A DNA stretch of 64,000 nt from Bacillus fonticola (GTDB lineage Bacteria; Bacillota; Bacilli; Bacillales; JC228): the NCBI RefSeq assembly GCF_012955605.1, contig NZ_CP052135.1:300001-364000 (forward strand), read 5' to 3'. Position numbers and translations under genes: made by a program. Positions 15,468 through 23,787 of this stretch are shown here, piece by piece. The notes beneath the pieces were generated by a model, which did no database searches, was not told the DNA's origin, and worked only from the letters and a program-made list of their open reading frames with translations. How positions within the stretch are numbered: the first letter of the stretch is position 1; each line of letters begins with the position of its first letter.

Positions 15468-17210
15468 CTATACGTCTATCGAATTGTTGTGATTTTTGCC
15501 TTTTGTCAAAGCAGAAATCGCCGTTAGCATGATCCAGATCGTAAATACAAGAATAATCGCTCCGAATATGAACAACAGCCAACTCGAATCAGTTCCACCG
15601 AATGGGAACCAAGTAGTAAATACTTGAGTAACCATCGCCCAAAGTGTCATAAACATCAAGAACACCATCGGGATAAATGCCGGCATATAATTTCTACCTA
15701 GATTTTTCAACCAAATAGCTATGAGCAGCAAACTGATTCCTGCAAGCAACTGGTTGGAAGTTCCGAATAACGGCCAAAGTAAATATCCACCTGAACCAAA
15801 CCCTTTTGGTCCTTGGGGAAGCAAGGTTAGTGCGGCACTTGACACGACAGCAATGGTCGTTGCGACATGTTTACCTGTAATTGCTTTCACTTTGTACTCT
15901 TCACCGAGTTCTGCAATAATGTAACGCATCAAACGAACAGACGAATCAAGTGTGGTCGCCGCAAAGCTGACTACGATAACTGAAACAATCGTTGATGCGA
16001 CCATAGAGGGAATGCCGATTCCTTCTGCTAATTGTCCGGCTCCTAGAATAAACGTGCCTAAACCAGCCCCACTTGCCGCTGTAAAGCTTGAATAGGTTGC
16101 TGTAAAATCATCCAGAGATGGGAAGAACGTGATGACCGCGATGATCGCAATCAAGGCTAAGGCACCTTCTCCTATGGCCCCTAAATAGCCGACAAAGCGT
16201 GCATCTGTTTCTTTATCCAGTTGCTTAGATGAAGTACCCGAGGACACGAGACCATGAAACCCTGAGATCGCACCGCAAGCAATCGTGATAAACAGTAGCG
16301 GGAACCAAGAGACATCATTTGCATTTGGATTCGTCATGGGTGCTGTCACTTCTGGGTTTGCAAAGAATAGCCCTAAGTACAAAATCAATAGCCCAACGAC
16401 AAGCTGATGAGAGTTAATATAATCTCTTGGCTGTAAGAGCTTCCAAACAGGCAGAGTAGAGGCGATGTACACGTAAATCATGAGCACAATGATCCAGACG
16501 AAGAACGCTAAGGATGTGGCGCTCATTCCGAATAGTCCGGTTGCCCCTTCTCCTCCAAAGTACTGCACAAGGTCAATTTGGAGAACAGGTACATAGCTAG
16601 ATACAACCGCTGCTACATACATCACCGCAAGTGCAACTATGGAAGGAATGAGCATACCACCTTGTCGTTTGTATACACGATACCCAATCCAAACGGCGAG
16701 TGGAATTTGAATGAATACAGAAATGACGCTTGCTGGGAACGTGATGAATAAATTTGCAATTACCCATGCAAATACTGCGTTGACCATAAGAACGAGTAAC
16801 AGAATGATAAATAGAAATAAAACTTTTGCTCTTTGTCCAATAAATTTGTCTGCCAATGTTCCAATTGAGTGCCCTTTGTTTCGGGCAGACACGACTAATG
16901 TACCGAAGTCATGAACGCCTGCTGCGAAAACGGTTCCTAATGTGACCCATAATAACGCGGGTAACCACCCCCAATAGATGGCAATGGCAGGACCTAAAAT
17001 CGGTGCAGCGCCTGCGACGGACGTGAAATGATGTCCCCACAACACCCATTTGTTTGTTGGAACGTAATCTACTCCATCTTTGTATTGGTGGGCAGGCGTT
17101 ACATAATTCGGGTCGAGACGGTAAATTTTTTCGGCGAGATACTTGGAATAGAAGCGATAACCTAAGATGAAGACAACCATACCGAAGATAGCTAAATAAA
17201 TCCCTTGCAT
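15468..17210 (-). CDS. cstA: CstA family carbon-starvation membrane transporter
   Basis: A 580-residue inner-membrane protein with about 16 hydrophobic segments. The family includes E. coli CstA (peptide/pyruvate uptake during starvation) and BtsT (pyruvate/H+ symport). The family-defining HHFTSVAGAAPILGPAIA lies at residues 60-77, followed by GVHDFGTLVVSARNKGHS, and FHGLVSSGTSSKQL lies near residue 320. This is the shorter Firmicutes type without the C-terminal extension of the enterobacterial protein. GGAGGG precedes the ATG. It is a single-gene unit, so the substrate cannot be read from neighbours. Confidence 0.92.
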   Translation of the reverse strand: MQGIYLAIFGMVVFILGYRFYSKYLAEKIYRLDPNYVTPAHQYKDGVDYVPTNKWVLWGHHFTSVAGAAPILGPAIAIYWGWLPALLWVTLGTVFAAGVHDFGTLVVSARNKGHSIGTLADKFIGQRAKVLFLFIILLLVLMVNAVFAWVIANLFITFPASVISVFIQIPLAVWIGYRVYKRQGGMLIPSIVALAVMYVAAVVSSYVPVLQIDLVQYFGGEGATGLFGMSATSLAFFVWIIVLMIYVYIASTLPVWKLLQPRDYINSHQLVVGLLILYLGLFFANPEVTAPMTNPNANDVSWFPLLFITIACGAISGFHGLVSSGTSSKQLDKETDARFVGYLGAIGEGALALIAIIAVITFFPSLDDFTATYSSFTAASGAGLGTFILGAGQLAEGIGIPSMVASTIVSVIVVSFAATTLDSSVRLMRYIIAELGEEYKVKAITGKHVATTIAVVSSAALTLLPQGPKGFGSGGYLLWPLFGTSNQLLAGISLLLIAIWLKNLGRNYMPAFIPMVFLMFMTLWAMVTQVFTTWFPFGGTDSSWLLFIFGAIILVFTIWIMLTAISALTKGKNHNNSIDV

Positions 17211-17416
17211 ACAATCCCTCCTTAAATAGGTTAAGCGCGAAACGTGAGGGCGCTTTCATTAGTAATTATATTATTGAATGCTGTCATTATTCTTACTATT
17301 GGTGTCACTACCACACTGTGAACTCCGTGATTTAACACGTCGGGGGCTAAGGGCATAAACCACCAATTTTCGAATAGGTTGAAAAAGGGAACTGACTTTA
17401 AAGGGGTGGAGGGTTC

Positions 17417-19282
17417 ATGAAGGAAAGGGTAGATCAAGCCATACAAAGACTAGTCCTCGATCTACATCAGCATCAAGCGTCTGACGGAAGTTTTCGTTTT
17501 TGCTTTGAAAATAGTCCTATTACGGATGCCGGCATGATTATTTTGATCAAATCACTGGGTCAAAAGGATGAACGTGTAATTCCTTTATTAGTAGAAAGGT
17601 TAAAAAACTTGCAAGATCCTTCTGGTTGCTGGAAAGTATTTCGCGATGAAAAAGAAGGGAATTTGTCTGCAACGATTCAGGCTTATTACGCTCTATTATA
17701 TTCTGGCTACTGTTCGAAAGATGACCCACACATGAAGCTAGCCAAAAAATACATCATAGCCAACGGAGGCTTAGAGCGGGCTCACTCTTTGACCAAAATC
17801 TTGCTGGCTGTGACAGGACAATACCAATGGCCTAACCTATATCATATTCCAATTCACTTCGCTTTACTTCCACTAAATGCACCTCTTTCTTTTCATGACT
17901 TTAGTAGTTATGCTCGCGTCCATATGGCTCCGATTCTATTACTATCAGATGCCCGATTTTCACTTACCAGAAAAGACACTCCTGATTTGAGTGACCTCCA
18001 TGTTCGTGTAATCCATAATCAAGTTCCTAGCGAAGAGGAGCGCTTTTTCACGTCAACCATCACCCAATCGATCAAAACATTAATTGGTCTTCCTGCTCAA
18101 CTCCACCAACTCGCCCGAAAACGACTCGAGAACTACATGCTGGAGCGTATTGAGCATGACGGCAGTCTTTATAGTTATTTTACTTCTACTTTTCTCATGA
18201 TTTATGCCTTATTATCACTTGGATATTCAAAAAATCATCCCGTCATCACAAAAGCTGTCAACGGATTAAAGACGTTTGCCTGTCAAACGGAGCGGGGAAC
18301 CCATATTCAAAATTCCCCTTCTCAAGTTTGGGATACTTCGCTCATCAGTTACGCATTACAAACCGCGCAGGTCTCTTCTGCTCAAAGCATGATTATAAAA
18401 GCAGAGCACTATATTACCAGTAAACAGCATGATAAGTACGGAGATTGGAGATGGACTTCGACCGCACTTCCAGGAGGGTGGGGTTTTTCAGACAGCAATA
18501 CGATTCACCCCGACGTTGACGATACGACAGCGGCTTTGCGAGCGATTCGACGACGCCTAACAACTGAACCGCATCTTCAAGGGACTTGGAAACGTGGGCT
18601 AGGCTGGTTGTTGGCAATGCAAAATGATGATGGGGGCTGGCCGGCTTTTGAGAGAAACAAAAATAAACAAATTCTCACGTACGTTCCATTAGACGGAGCA
18701 GAGGATGCTGCAATCGATCCGTCTACAGCTGATTTAACAGGAAGAACGCTAGAGTTTTTAGGAGAAGATGTAAAGCTCACCACGCAAAATTCACAAGTGA
18801 AAAGGGGGGTTAAATGGCTTGAGCAACACCAAGAAAGAAATGGCTCTTGGTACGGGAAATGGGGGGTTGCTTACATTTACGGTACATGGGCAGCTGTAAC
18901 CGGCATGAGAGCGGTCGGGGTGAAGGCGAGTTCCCCATCCATTCAAAAGGCAGTCAACTGGTTCAAAAGTATCCAAAACAGTGATGGTGGATGGGGCGAG
19001 TCTTGTTACAGTGATAGCAGGAAACAATATGTTGCATTGGATAAAAGCACTCTTTCCCATACAGCGTGGGCGATAGATGTGCTGCTATCTGTTACAAAAG
19101 AGGAAACACCTGAAATTCGCAGGGGTATTGAATGTTTACTAAATAAACTAGATCACCCAGACTGGACGTATCAATACCCTACTGGTGCAGGATTACCCGG
19201 AAGCTTTTACATTTATTACCATAGCTATAATTATATTTGGCCGCTGGTTTTGCTGGGGAAGTACCGTAATCAATATCTTTAG
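17417..19282 (+). CDS. shc: Squalene-hopene/sporulenol-type terpene cyclase
   Basis: A class II triterpene cyclase of 621 residues with the proton-donating DxDD motif at Asp366-Val-Asp-Asp369 and several QW-type repeats (NDDGGWPAF, RNGSWYGKW, NSDGGWGE). Family members protonate squalene to give hopene, or in Bacillus cyclise tetraprenyl-curcumene to sporulenol-type sesquarterpenes made during sporulation. The length is nearer the Bacillus SqhC type. No squalene synthase or prenyltransferase genes accompany it, so the substrate is inferred only from the spore-forming host. The start follows GGAGGG. The gene ends in a clear hairpin. Confidence 0.88.
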   Translation: MKERVDQAIQRLVLDLHQHQASDGSFRFCFENSPITDAGMIILIKSLGQKDERVIPLLVERLKNLQDPSGCWKVFRDEKEGNLSATIQAYYALLYSGYCSKDDPHMKLAKKYIIANGGLERAHSLTKILLAVTGQYQWPNLYHIPIHFALLPLNAPLSFHDFSSYARVHMAPILLLSDARFSLTRKDTPDLSDLHVRVIHNQVPSEEERFFTSTITQSIKTLIGLPAQLHQLARKRLENYMLERIEHDGSLYSYFTSTFLMIYALLSLGYSKNHPVITKAVNGLKTFACQTERGTHIQNSPSQVWDTSLISYALQTAQVSSAQSMIIKAEHYITSKQHDKYGDWRWTSTALPGGWGFSDSNTIHPDVDDTTAALRAIRRRLTTEPHLQGTWKRGLGWLLAMQNDDGGWPAFERNKNKQILTYVPLDGAEDAAIDPSTADLTGRTLEFLGEDVKLTTQNSQVKRGVKWLEQHQERNGSWYGKWGVAYIYGTWAAVTGMRAVGVKASSPSIQKAVNWFKSIQNSDGGWGESCYSDSRKQYVALDKSTLSHTAWAIDVLLSVTKEETPEIRRGIECLLNKLDHPDWTYQYPTGAGLPGSFYIYYHSYNYIWPLVLLGKYRNQYL

Positions 19283-19292
19283 TGTCCTATAG

Positions 19293-19332
19293 AAAAAGAA
19301 GGCTAGAATTTCATGGTGGTTCTAGCCTTCTT
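19293..19332. terminator. Hairpin between terpene cyclase and YndM-like gene
   Basis: A long perfect stem, AAGAAGGCTAGAA with TTCTAGCCTTCTT, lies just downstream of the cyclase stop. It sits between convergent genes. Confidence 0.75.
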
Positions 19333-19435
19333 AGGAGTATGAACCCAAACTTAGGAGCAGTTTATCCAACAAAACGTGGGTCTTTTCTTAAAAAACACCG
19401 CAATGACTGTTATCACGAGCAATGCTTTGCACAGT

Positions 19436-19870
19436 CTATTCCTTATTATCCTCAAATTCCTCAGAAGTCTCCATGCTGTATTTCTCCCTGAGCGCAGGCT
19501 GTGGGCGCTTTTCTTCTTCGACGACCCCATATTTCAACCGCTCTAAGTAACGATGAAAGAACATTTCCCCAATCGTTATGCCTGCCGCCGCGATGAGTGA
19601 GGCAGAAATCACTGGGAAGTAAGGATTCTCCACCGCCATATTGGTTAATATCCAAAGACCAAAAAAGGCGAGACCAAAGTCTGCAATCGTGGCAACCGTG
19701 TTATTAACGAGTGGTAAGACCACTAGATCACCTACGTATAAAATCCCAGTTAATATGAAAGAAATCGTGAGCACATCACCGAAGCTCATTCCAAATAGCA
19801 CCCCTAGAACAATAAACAAAACAGCAAATATCATCACAAATTTAACAGCAATTGCCTTTATATGTTTCAT
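19436..19870 (-). CDS. DUF2512/YndM family membrane protein
   Basis: A 144-residue protein with four hydrophobic segments (residues 8-30, 32-55, 60-80 and 88-108) and a charged, acidic C-terminal tail of about 35 residues facing the cytoplasm by the positive-inside rule. It matches the YndM/DUF2512 pattern seen in Bacillus. The ATG at 19870 is chosen because GGAGGG lies six bases upstream. The longer frame would run through that site. Function unknown. It is convergent with the terpene cyclase. Confidence 0.8.
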   Translation of the reverse strand: MKHIKAIAVKFVMIFAVLFIVLGVLFGMSFGDVLTISFILTGILYVGDLVVLPLVNNTVATIADFGLAFFGLWILTNMAVENPYFPVISASLIAAAGITIGEMFFHRYLERLKYGVVEEEKRPQPALREKYSMETSEEFEDNKE

Positions 19871-19959
19871 GTTTAACCCTCCAAATTTCAAATAAAAGTG
19901 TCATGCTTATATTTCCTTTATGGAGAGGATTTATTCAGTGTGTACTACTGAAGACGGAA

Positions 19960-20128
19960 ATGATTTTGCTGGATAGTCATGATCAGGCGATCCAACTCCG
20001 CCAACAAATTGTTAATATATGTAACCAAATGGAAAAGGTTAACAGCAAAAGGAATTACCCCGCAATATACACCACAGTTCCAAACGCACTACCAACCGTA
20101 TCAACAGCAAACGACCACATTTAGATAG
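19960..20128 (+). pseudogene. Small Gln/Tyr-rich protein gene with an apparent one-base frameshift
   Basis: The first frame begins at ATG 19960 and encodes a helix-like segment (DQAIQLRQQIVNICNQME). After the A4 run at 20047-20050 the reading frame that makes sense changes: from 20051 the next frame encodes GITPQYTPQFQTHYQPYQQQ and ends at TAG 20126-20128. The Gln/Pro/Tyr-rich tail resembles spore coat or other surface proteins. A strong terminator follows eight bases later. Either the gene is broken by a one-base insertion in the A run, or this is a sequencing error. The ribosome site before the ATG is weak. Confidence 0.5.
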
Positions 20129-20136
20129 TAACGAAA

Positions 20137-20169
20137 AAGACAGCACGTTCTCTCGTGTGCTGTCTTTCC
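20137..20169. terminator. Terminator between the small ORF and yeeI
   Basis: AAAGACAGCAC pairs with GTGCTGTCTTT around GTTCTCTC. The A-run before and T-run after make it suitable for both converging transcripts. Confidence 0.8.
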
Positions 20170-20173
20170 TGGT

Positions 20174-20893
20174 TTATTCACCAATCTCTACGTTGTGGTA
20201 CACTTGCTGAACATCTTCTAAATCTTCCAGTGCGTCTATCAGTTTTTCGAATTGTGCTTGTGCGTCTTCAGGAAGTGGGATTTCATTTTGTGCGAGCATG
20301 GTGAGCTCTGCAACTGTAAAGTCAGTGATTCCTTCAGTTTTGAGCGCTTCTTGTACGGCATGAAATTGGTCAGGTTCAGCATACACGATCACTGTTTCAT
20401 CTTCTTGTACGATATCACGTGCATCAACGTCTGCTTCCATTAGTAGTTCAAGTACTTCCTCTGCTGTTTTCCCTTCAAAACCGATGACAGCTACTCGATC
20501 GAACATATAGGCAACAGATCCACTGACGCCCATGTTGCCCCCATTTTTCCCAAAGGCAGCACGCACTTCTGATGCCGTACGGTTCACGTTATTAGTGAGT
20601 GCATCTACAATGACCATGGATCCGTTTGGCCCGAAGCCTTCATAACGAAGCTCATCATAGTTTTCTTCTGAACCACCCTTCGCTTTCTCGATGGCACGCT
20701 CAATAATGTTTTTCGGTACATTGTATGTTTTAGCACGTTCGAGTACAAATTTTAAAGCTTGATTCAGTTCTGGATCTGGTTCACCTTGCTTCGCTACTAC
20801 AAAAATCTCGCGAGCAAACTTGGAATAGATACGACTTGTATTAGCATCTTTTGAGGCTTTCTTTTCTTTAATGTTGTTCCATTTACGGCCCAT
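20174..20893 (-). CDS. yeeI: YebC/PmpR family protein (YeeI type)
   Basis: A 239-residue YebC-family protein. The family binds DNA as a regulator in some bacteria and, in recent work, is tied to relief of ribosome stalling on proline-rich stretches. It starts [20 protein letters not shown], the Bacillus YeeI form that replaces the MAGHSKW start of YebC. The conserved central [19 protein letters not shown] lies near residue 85, and [16 protein letters not shown] follows at about residues 107-122. I choose the third of the clustered ATGs by similarity to YeeI; the ribosome site is weak (GCGAGTG). No ruvC or operon partner is adjacent. Confidence 0.92.
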   Translation of the reverse strand: MGRKWNNIKEKKASKDANTSRIYSKFAREIFVVAKQGEPDPELNQALKFVLERAKTYNVPKNIIERAIEKAKGGSEENYDELRYEGFGPNGSMVIVDALTNNVNRTASEVRAAFGKNGGNMGVSGSVAYMFDRVAVIGFEGKTAEEVLELLMEADVDARDIVQEDETVIVYAEPDQFHAVQEALKTEGITDFTVAELTMLAQNEIPLPEDAQAQFEKLIDALEDLEDVQQVYHNVEIGE

Positions 20894-20942
20894 CATGAAC
20901 ACTCGCTTTCAAATTTGATCTATAGGTAAATGAAATGTTACT

Positions 20943-21057
20943 GGCACCGAAATTATATCATAATGTTTGCCGGTGTCAGTCCACCACACTAAAGTAGTGA
21001 CAACGTACATGACGGTGTCAGTCCCCCACTGCGCTAAAGCAGTGGGGGACTGACACC
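20943..21057. repeat. Family B tandem palindrome block
   Basis: A degenerate unit (GGCACCGAAA ... GCCGGTGTCAGTCCACCAC) is followed by a perfect palindrome at 21014-21057, GGTGTCAGTCCCCCACTGC with its complement around GCTAAA. Two GGTGTCAGTCC arms in direct orientation suggest nested or tandem copies. It ends four bases before the sspH stop. Confidence 0.82.
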
Positions 21058-21060
21058 ATC

Positions 21061-21240
21061 CTATACCTCTTTCAGCTCAGCAATCACCACTACAGATCTC
21101 TCTTCCAACGGGCCTCTTAAATGAACCGTTGCCGTTCTTCCGTCTTCATTTACTCCATCAATCCACACAGAGGTTCCGTTATACGTAACGTCGATATCAG
21201 CTGATGAAGAAAGAATTTGTTTTACGCGGTTAATGTCCAT
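21061..21240 (-). CDS. sspH: Small acid-soluble spore protein, H type
   Basis: A 59-residue protein beginning MDINRVKQILSSSADIDV and containing YNGTSVWIDGVNEDGRTA, the H-type SASP pattern (minor forespore-made spore-core protein). The start at 21240 follows AGGAGTG, nine bases upstream. It is second in a two-gene unit, 28 bases after an unrecognised 54-residue ORF, and is presumably expressed in the forespore under sigma-G or sigma-F. I did not find convincing hexamers. Confidence 0.92.
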   Translation of the reverse strand: MDINRVKQILSSSADIDVTYNGTSVWIDGVNEDGRTATVHLRGPLEERSVVVIAELKEV

Positions 21241-21268
21241 TTTGTTCACTCCTGTTTTTAAGTTGATT

Positions 21269-21433
21269 TCAGTCCTCTGCATTCCCGTTTGTCGCATTTT
21301 TCGCTGCATCCTCATCTAGCATGACAACATCGTCTGGTAATGAGGAATCGAAATAGGGAGGGGATTTTTTGAATAGACTTCTCTCCCCAGGGTGTTTCGT
21401 TCGTGCCTTGTTCTTATTTTCGTCTGCGCTCAT
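21269..21433 (-). CDS. Unrecognised 54-residue protein upstream of sspH
   Basis: A short ORF, beginning MSADENKNKARTKHPGER and ending in an acidic, Ala/Asn-rich tail. A strong ribosome site, AGGAGGTG, lies at a slightly long spacing before the ATG. It is hydrophilic, with no Cys and no membrane segment, and has FKKSPPYFDSSLPDDVVMLDE-like alternation of basic then acidic blocks. Its tight coupling to sspH suggests a role in the spore, but this is inference from position only. Confidence 0.6.
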   Translation of the reverse strand: MSADENKNKARTKHPGERSLFKKSPPYFDSSLPDDVVMLDEDAAKNATNGNAED

Positions 21434-21491
21434 TGATATAGGGAACACCTCCTTTTACTGACATTATAATTTCTCCTATTTGGAGAGCTTT

Positions 21492-21611
21492 ATGAAGAAT
21501 TGTTCAGGGTCAGCTGTATCGTATAGAAAGCCAATTGTGATAAAAGAACAAGATGTGCTGAGTTTAGTATGCGTTTCGGATGTGGAAATTCCGGTTAATC
21601 ATGTCTTGTAG
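21492..21611 (+). CDS. Short 39-residue ORF, unrecognised
   Basis: An ATG behind GGAGAG opens a 39-codon frame with two Cys residues (MKNCSGSAVSYRKPIVIKEQ at the start). An 8-9-bp hairpin follows within a few bases of the stop. Ribosome site, compact ORF and terminator argue for a real small gene, but the product has no family I know. Confidence 0.4.
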   Translation: MKNCSGSAVSYRKPIVIKEQDVLSLVCVSDVEIPVNHVL

Positions 21612-21614
21612 CAT

Positions 21615-21651
21615 AAATCCCCTGTGCATTCCTCCAACGCAAAGGGGATTT
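21615..21651 (+). terminator. Hairpin after the 39-residue ORF
   Basis: AAATCCCCT pairs with AGGGGATTT across a 19-base loop, with a moderately T-rich 3' side. Confidence 0.6.
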
Positions 21652-21908
21652 GTTCATTTATTTTCCTCCCAAATACATCCGTGACATGATCGACTAAGGC
21701 GATGATCTTTTTATTTGGCTGTTATCTAAAAGATTGTTGTTCTATTAATGAAATCTCATTACACAGCATAACGTCGCATCATGAGATTACTGTATAGTAA
21801 AAACAACAAAGGATACGAAAAGAGCCTTTTATTTTCTATACGCAATGTGATCCCCTCCTTCGTTGTAATGTCAGTCTAACAGGATAAACGGATGAATGGG
21901 GATGTGCA

Positions 21909-23132
21909 CTACTCAAGATGTAACGTAGCCGGCTCGATCCGCTCTACGACGATGTTTTGAACGCCATGAAATTCAGCAAAGCGCCCCATGGCATCACGCA
22001 ATTGACAGCGAAGTTCCTCGGTGATTTCGATCCCTGGTTCAATATGTAGAAAGCGGACGACTAATCGGTTCTGCTTTCTGTCTAACCCAGGATCCATTCT
22101 GCCGATCAATCGGTCGCCAGCCAGAATCGGCATAGCGTAATAACCAAATTGGCGTTTTTCCTTTGGCGTGTAGATTTCCCATTTATAGGTGAAGTCGAAG
22201 AGATCCACTAAACGGTCGCGACGCCAAAGTAGGTTGTCCAGTGGCGGAAGAAACCGGATAGGCCCTTCTACATGATCATCCGATTCCTGCCCGTGTTGCC
22301 TTAACCGGTCTAGGTCCGAAGCTAGAATAAAATAGGGTCTGCGGACGTCGTCTATTTGGAGCGGGATAACATCTCCCATCTCCACGCGTTTCATCACTTC
22401 AGCTCGTCGCTTGGCGGCGCTCATTTTTTGCCAGCCAAATCTAGCGTCTGCAAAATCGAAGACGCGATACGCTCTCAAGTATTTCTCTAAAAGCAGCTGA
22501 TTCGCTTCCATCGTTTCAATTGATTGTGCGCTAGACAAGTATTCTGAAGGAACAGTCCGTTCGGTTAGGTGAAAAAAACGTTCGTTGCCTTCCCTACGTA
22601 CGACTCGAATGGTACCGCTATCGAGTAACAGATTCAGTACATGCGATGTGGCCTTCGTCTTAGGTTGTTTATTGTCCCAGTAACCATGAACACGTTCAGT
22701 GGAGCGGAAGGCCCGAGCCGGAAGAGGACCGTCTACTTCCAAGCGGTGAAGCACTTCTTCGACAACAGGTTCAAAGGTGTTCAGCTCTGATTGGGTGAGA
22801 GATTGCAAGCGATTTCTTGTCGGTTCAAACATCGGGTAGTCTTCTATCGGAATCGCGCAGGCGGCATTTGCCCAATACTCAAAGACGCGCCCGTTGCTAA
22901 GCAGTTGATTCAACAACTTTGGCTCGTAACCTGGAATGCGAGCGGCTAGCACAAGGTGTTGATTACGCTCCACGGCAGCTACGGGGTCGAGCTGAACGCA
23001 CTCTAAAGATTGTATCATCTGTAAAACTGCCTCTGGATCCGGTGTGTGCCTTGTTTCGTCCTTATAAAGGAGATGTTGCGTTTCTAGAAGAAAACGACGG
23101 ACAGCGTGGCGATTTGTATGGAGTGGTTTCAT
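21909..23132 (-). CDS. YcaQ-like winged-helix DNA-binding/glycosylase family protein
   Basis: A 407-residue protein of the winged-helix family that includes YcaQ (AlkX), a DNA glycosylase that unhooks interstrand crosslinks. The signature block LECVQLDPVAAVERNQHLVL near residue 43 carries the QLD-type catalytic motif. FEYWANAACAIP follows near residue 84, and a C-terminal block with LPPLDNLLWRRDRL and GRMDPGLDRK also matches the family. AGGAGG precedes the ATG. The gene stands alone. Repair function is inferred from the preserved QLD motif and is not shown by the context. Confidence 0.82.
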   Translation of the reverse strand: MKPLHTNRHAVRRFLLETQHLLYKDETRHTPDPEAVLQMIQSLECVQLDPVAAVERNQHLVLAARIPGYEPKLLNQLLSNGRVFEYWANAACAIPIEDYPMFEPTRNRLQSLTQSELNTFEPVVEEVLHRLEVDGPLPARAFRSTERVHGYWDNKQPKTKATSHVLNLLLDSGTIRVVRREGNERFFHLTERTVPSEYLSSAQSIETMEANQLLLEKYLRAYRVFDFADARFGWQKMSAAKRRAEVMKRVEMGDVIPLQIDDVRRPYFILASDLDRLRQHGQESDDHVEGPIRFLPPLDNLLWRRDRLVDLFDFTYKWEIYTPKEKRQFGYYAMPILAGDRLIGRMDPGLDRKQNRLVVRFLHIEPGIEITEELRCQLRDAMGRFAEFHGVQNIVVERIEPATLHLE

Positions 23133-23155
23133 GGATATCGAACCTCCTTTACTAA

Positions 23156-23787
23156 GTAATCGTTACTTTATCGTATAGTGAATGGCAATCGATCGCAATG
23201 TTCTCTAATTCAATGGGTTGGTTAACTCACGTAACATCTAAATACTCATACATCCTATTTTGTCACATATAAGACCGAAAAAAATGAGAGCAGCGTTTGG
23301 GAAGTTATCCGGAAAACGACCAAAAATTTTTCTCTTACTGACTTCAATAATAACTATATCAAGATAGTGTATATCCAAGCCTTGTACTCACAACAACTAC
23401 CTTCCGAACAAACGCCAATGCATAAAAACCAAAGGGGAAAAGGGGCGGAGTTACGCAGAACCCTAACATCATGATCTATCCTATTAGAAAACAACTTCGG
23501 ATTGTTGATTGGTGAACTACGTGGGGCTCCACTCGCACCGCCTTGATCACAACTCGACTGCTTTGTGACTCGTTTCCTGCATGGTTGAATGCCCAGCTCA
23601 TGAATGGTTTTCTGGGATAGAAATCAATGGAATATGGAGGAATGGCAAGATGTATTAATCTCCAAAACACTGTTGACTGACTTTTCAGAGTATAGTAGTC
23701 TGATTAACATCCTTACTAGATTGGAGTAATCTATTTTGACACAATGTTTTGTACAATATGTTTAAAGAAAAGGAGAGATCGTAGCCT
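23156..23787. other. Non-coding stretch before the membrane transporter gene
   Basis: About 630 bases without a gene I can support. A 64-codon open frame on the minus strand (23476-23670) has no ribosome site and an unlikely composition. TTGACA near 23735 and A+T-rich sequence up to 23770 probably hold the promoter for the downstream gene. Confidence 0.5.

Noticed and set aside
23476-23670. 64-codon minus-strand ORF in the gap before the transporter gene
   Set aside because: No ribosome site, unlikely composition and no recognisable motif.
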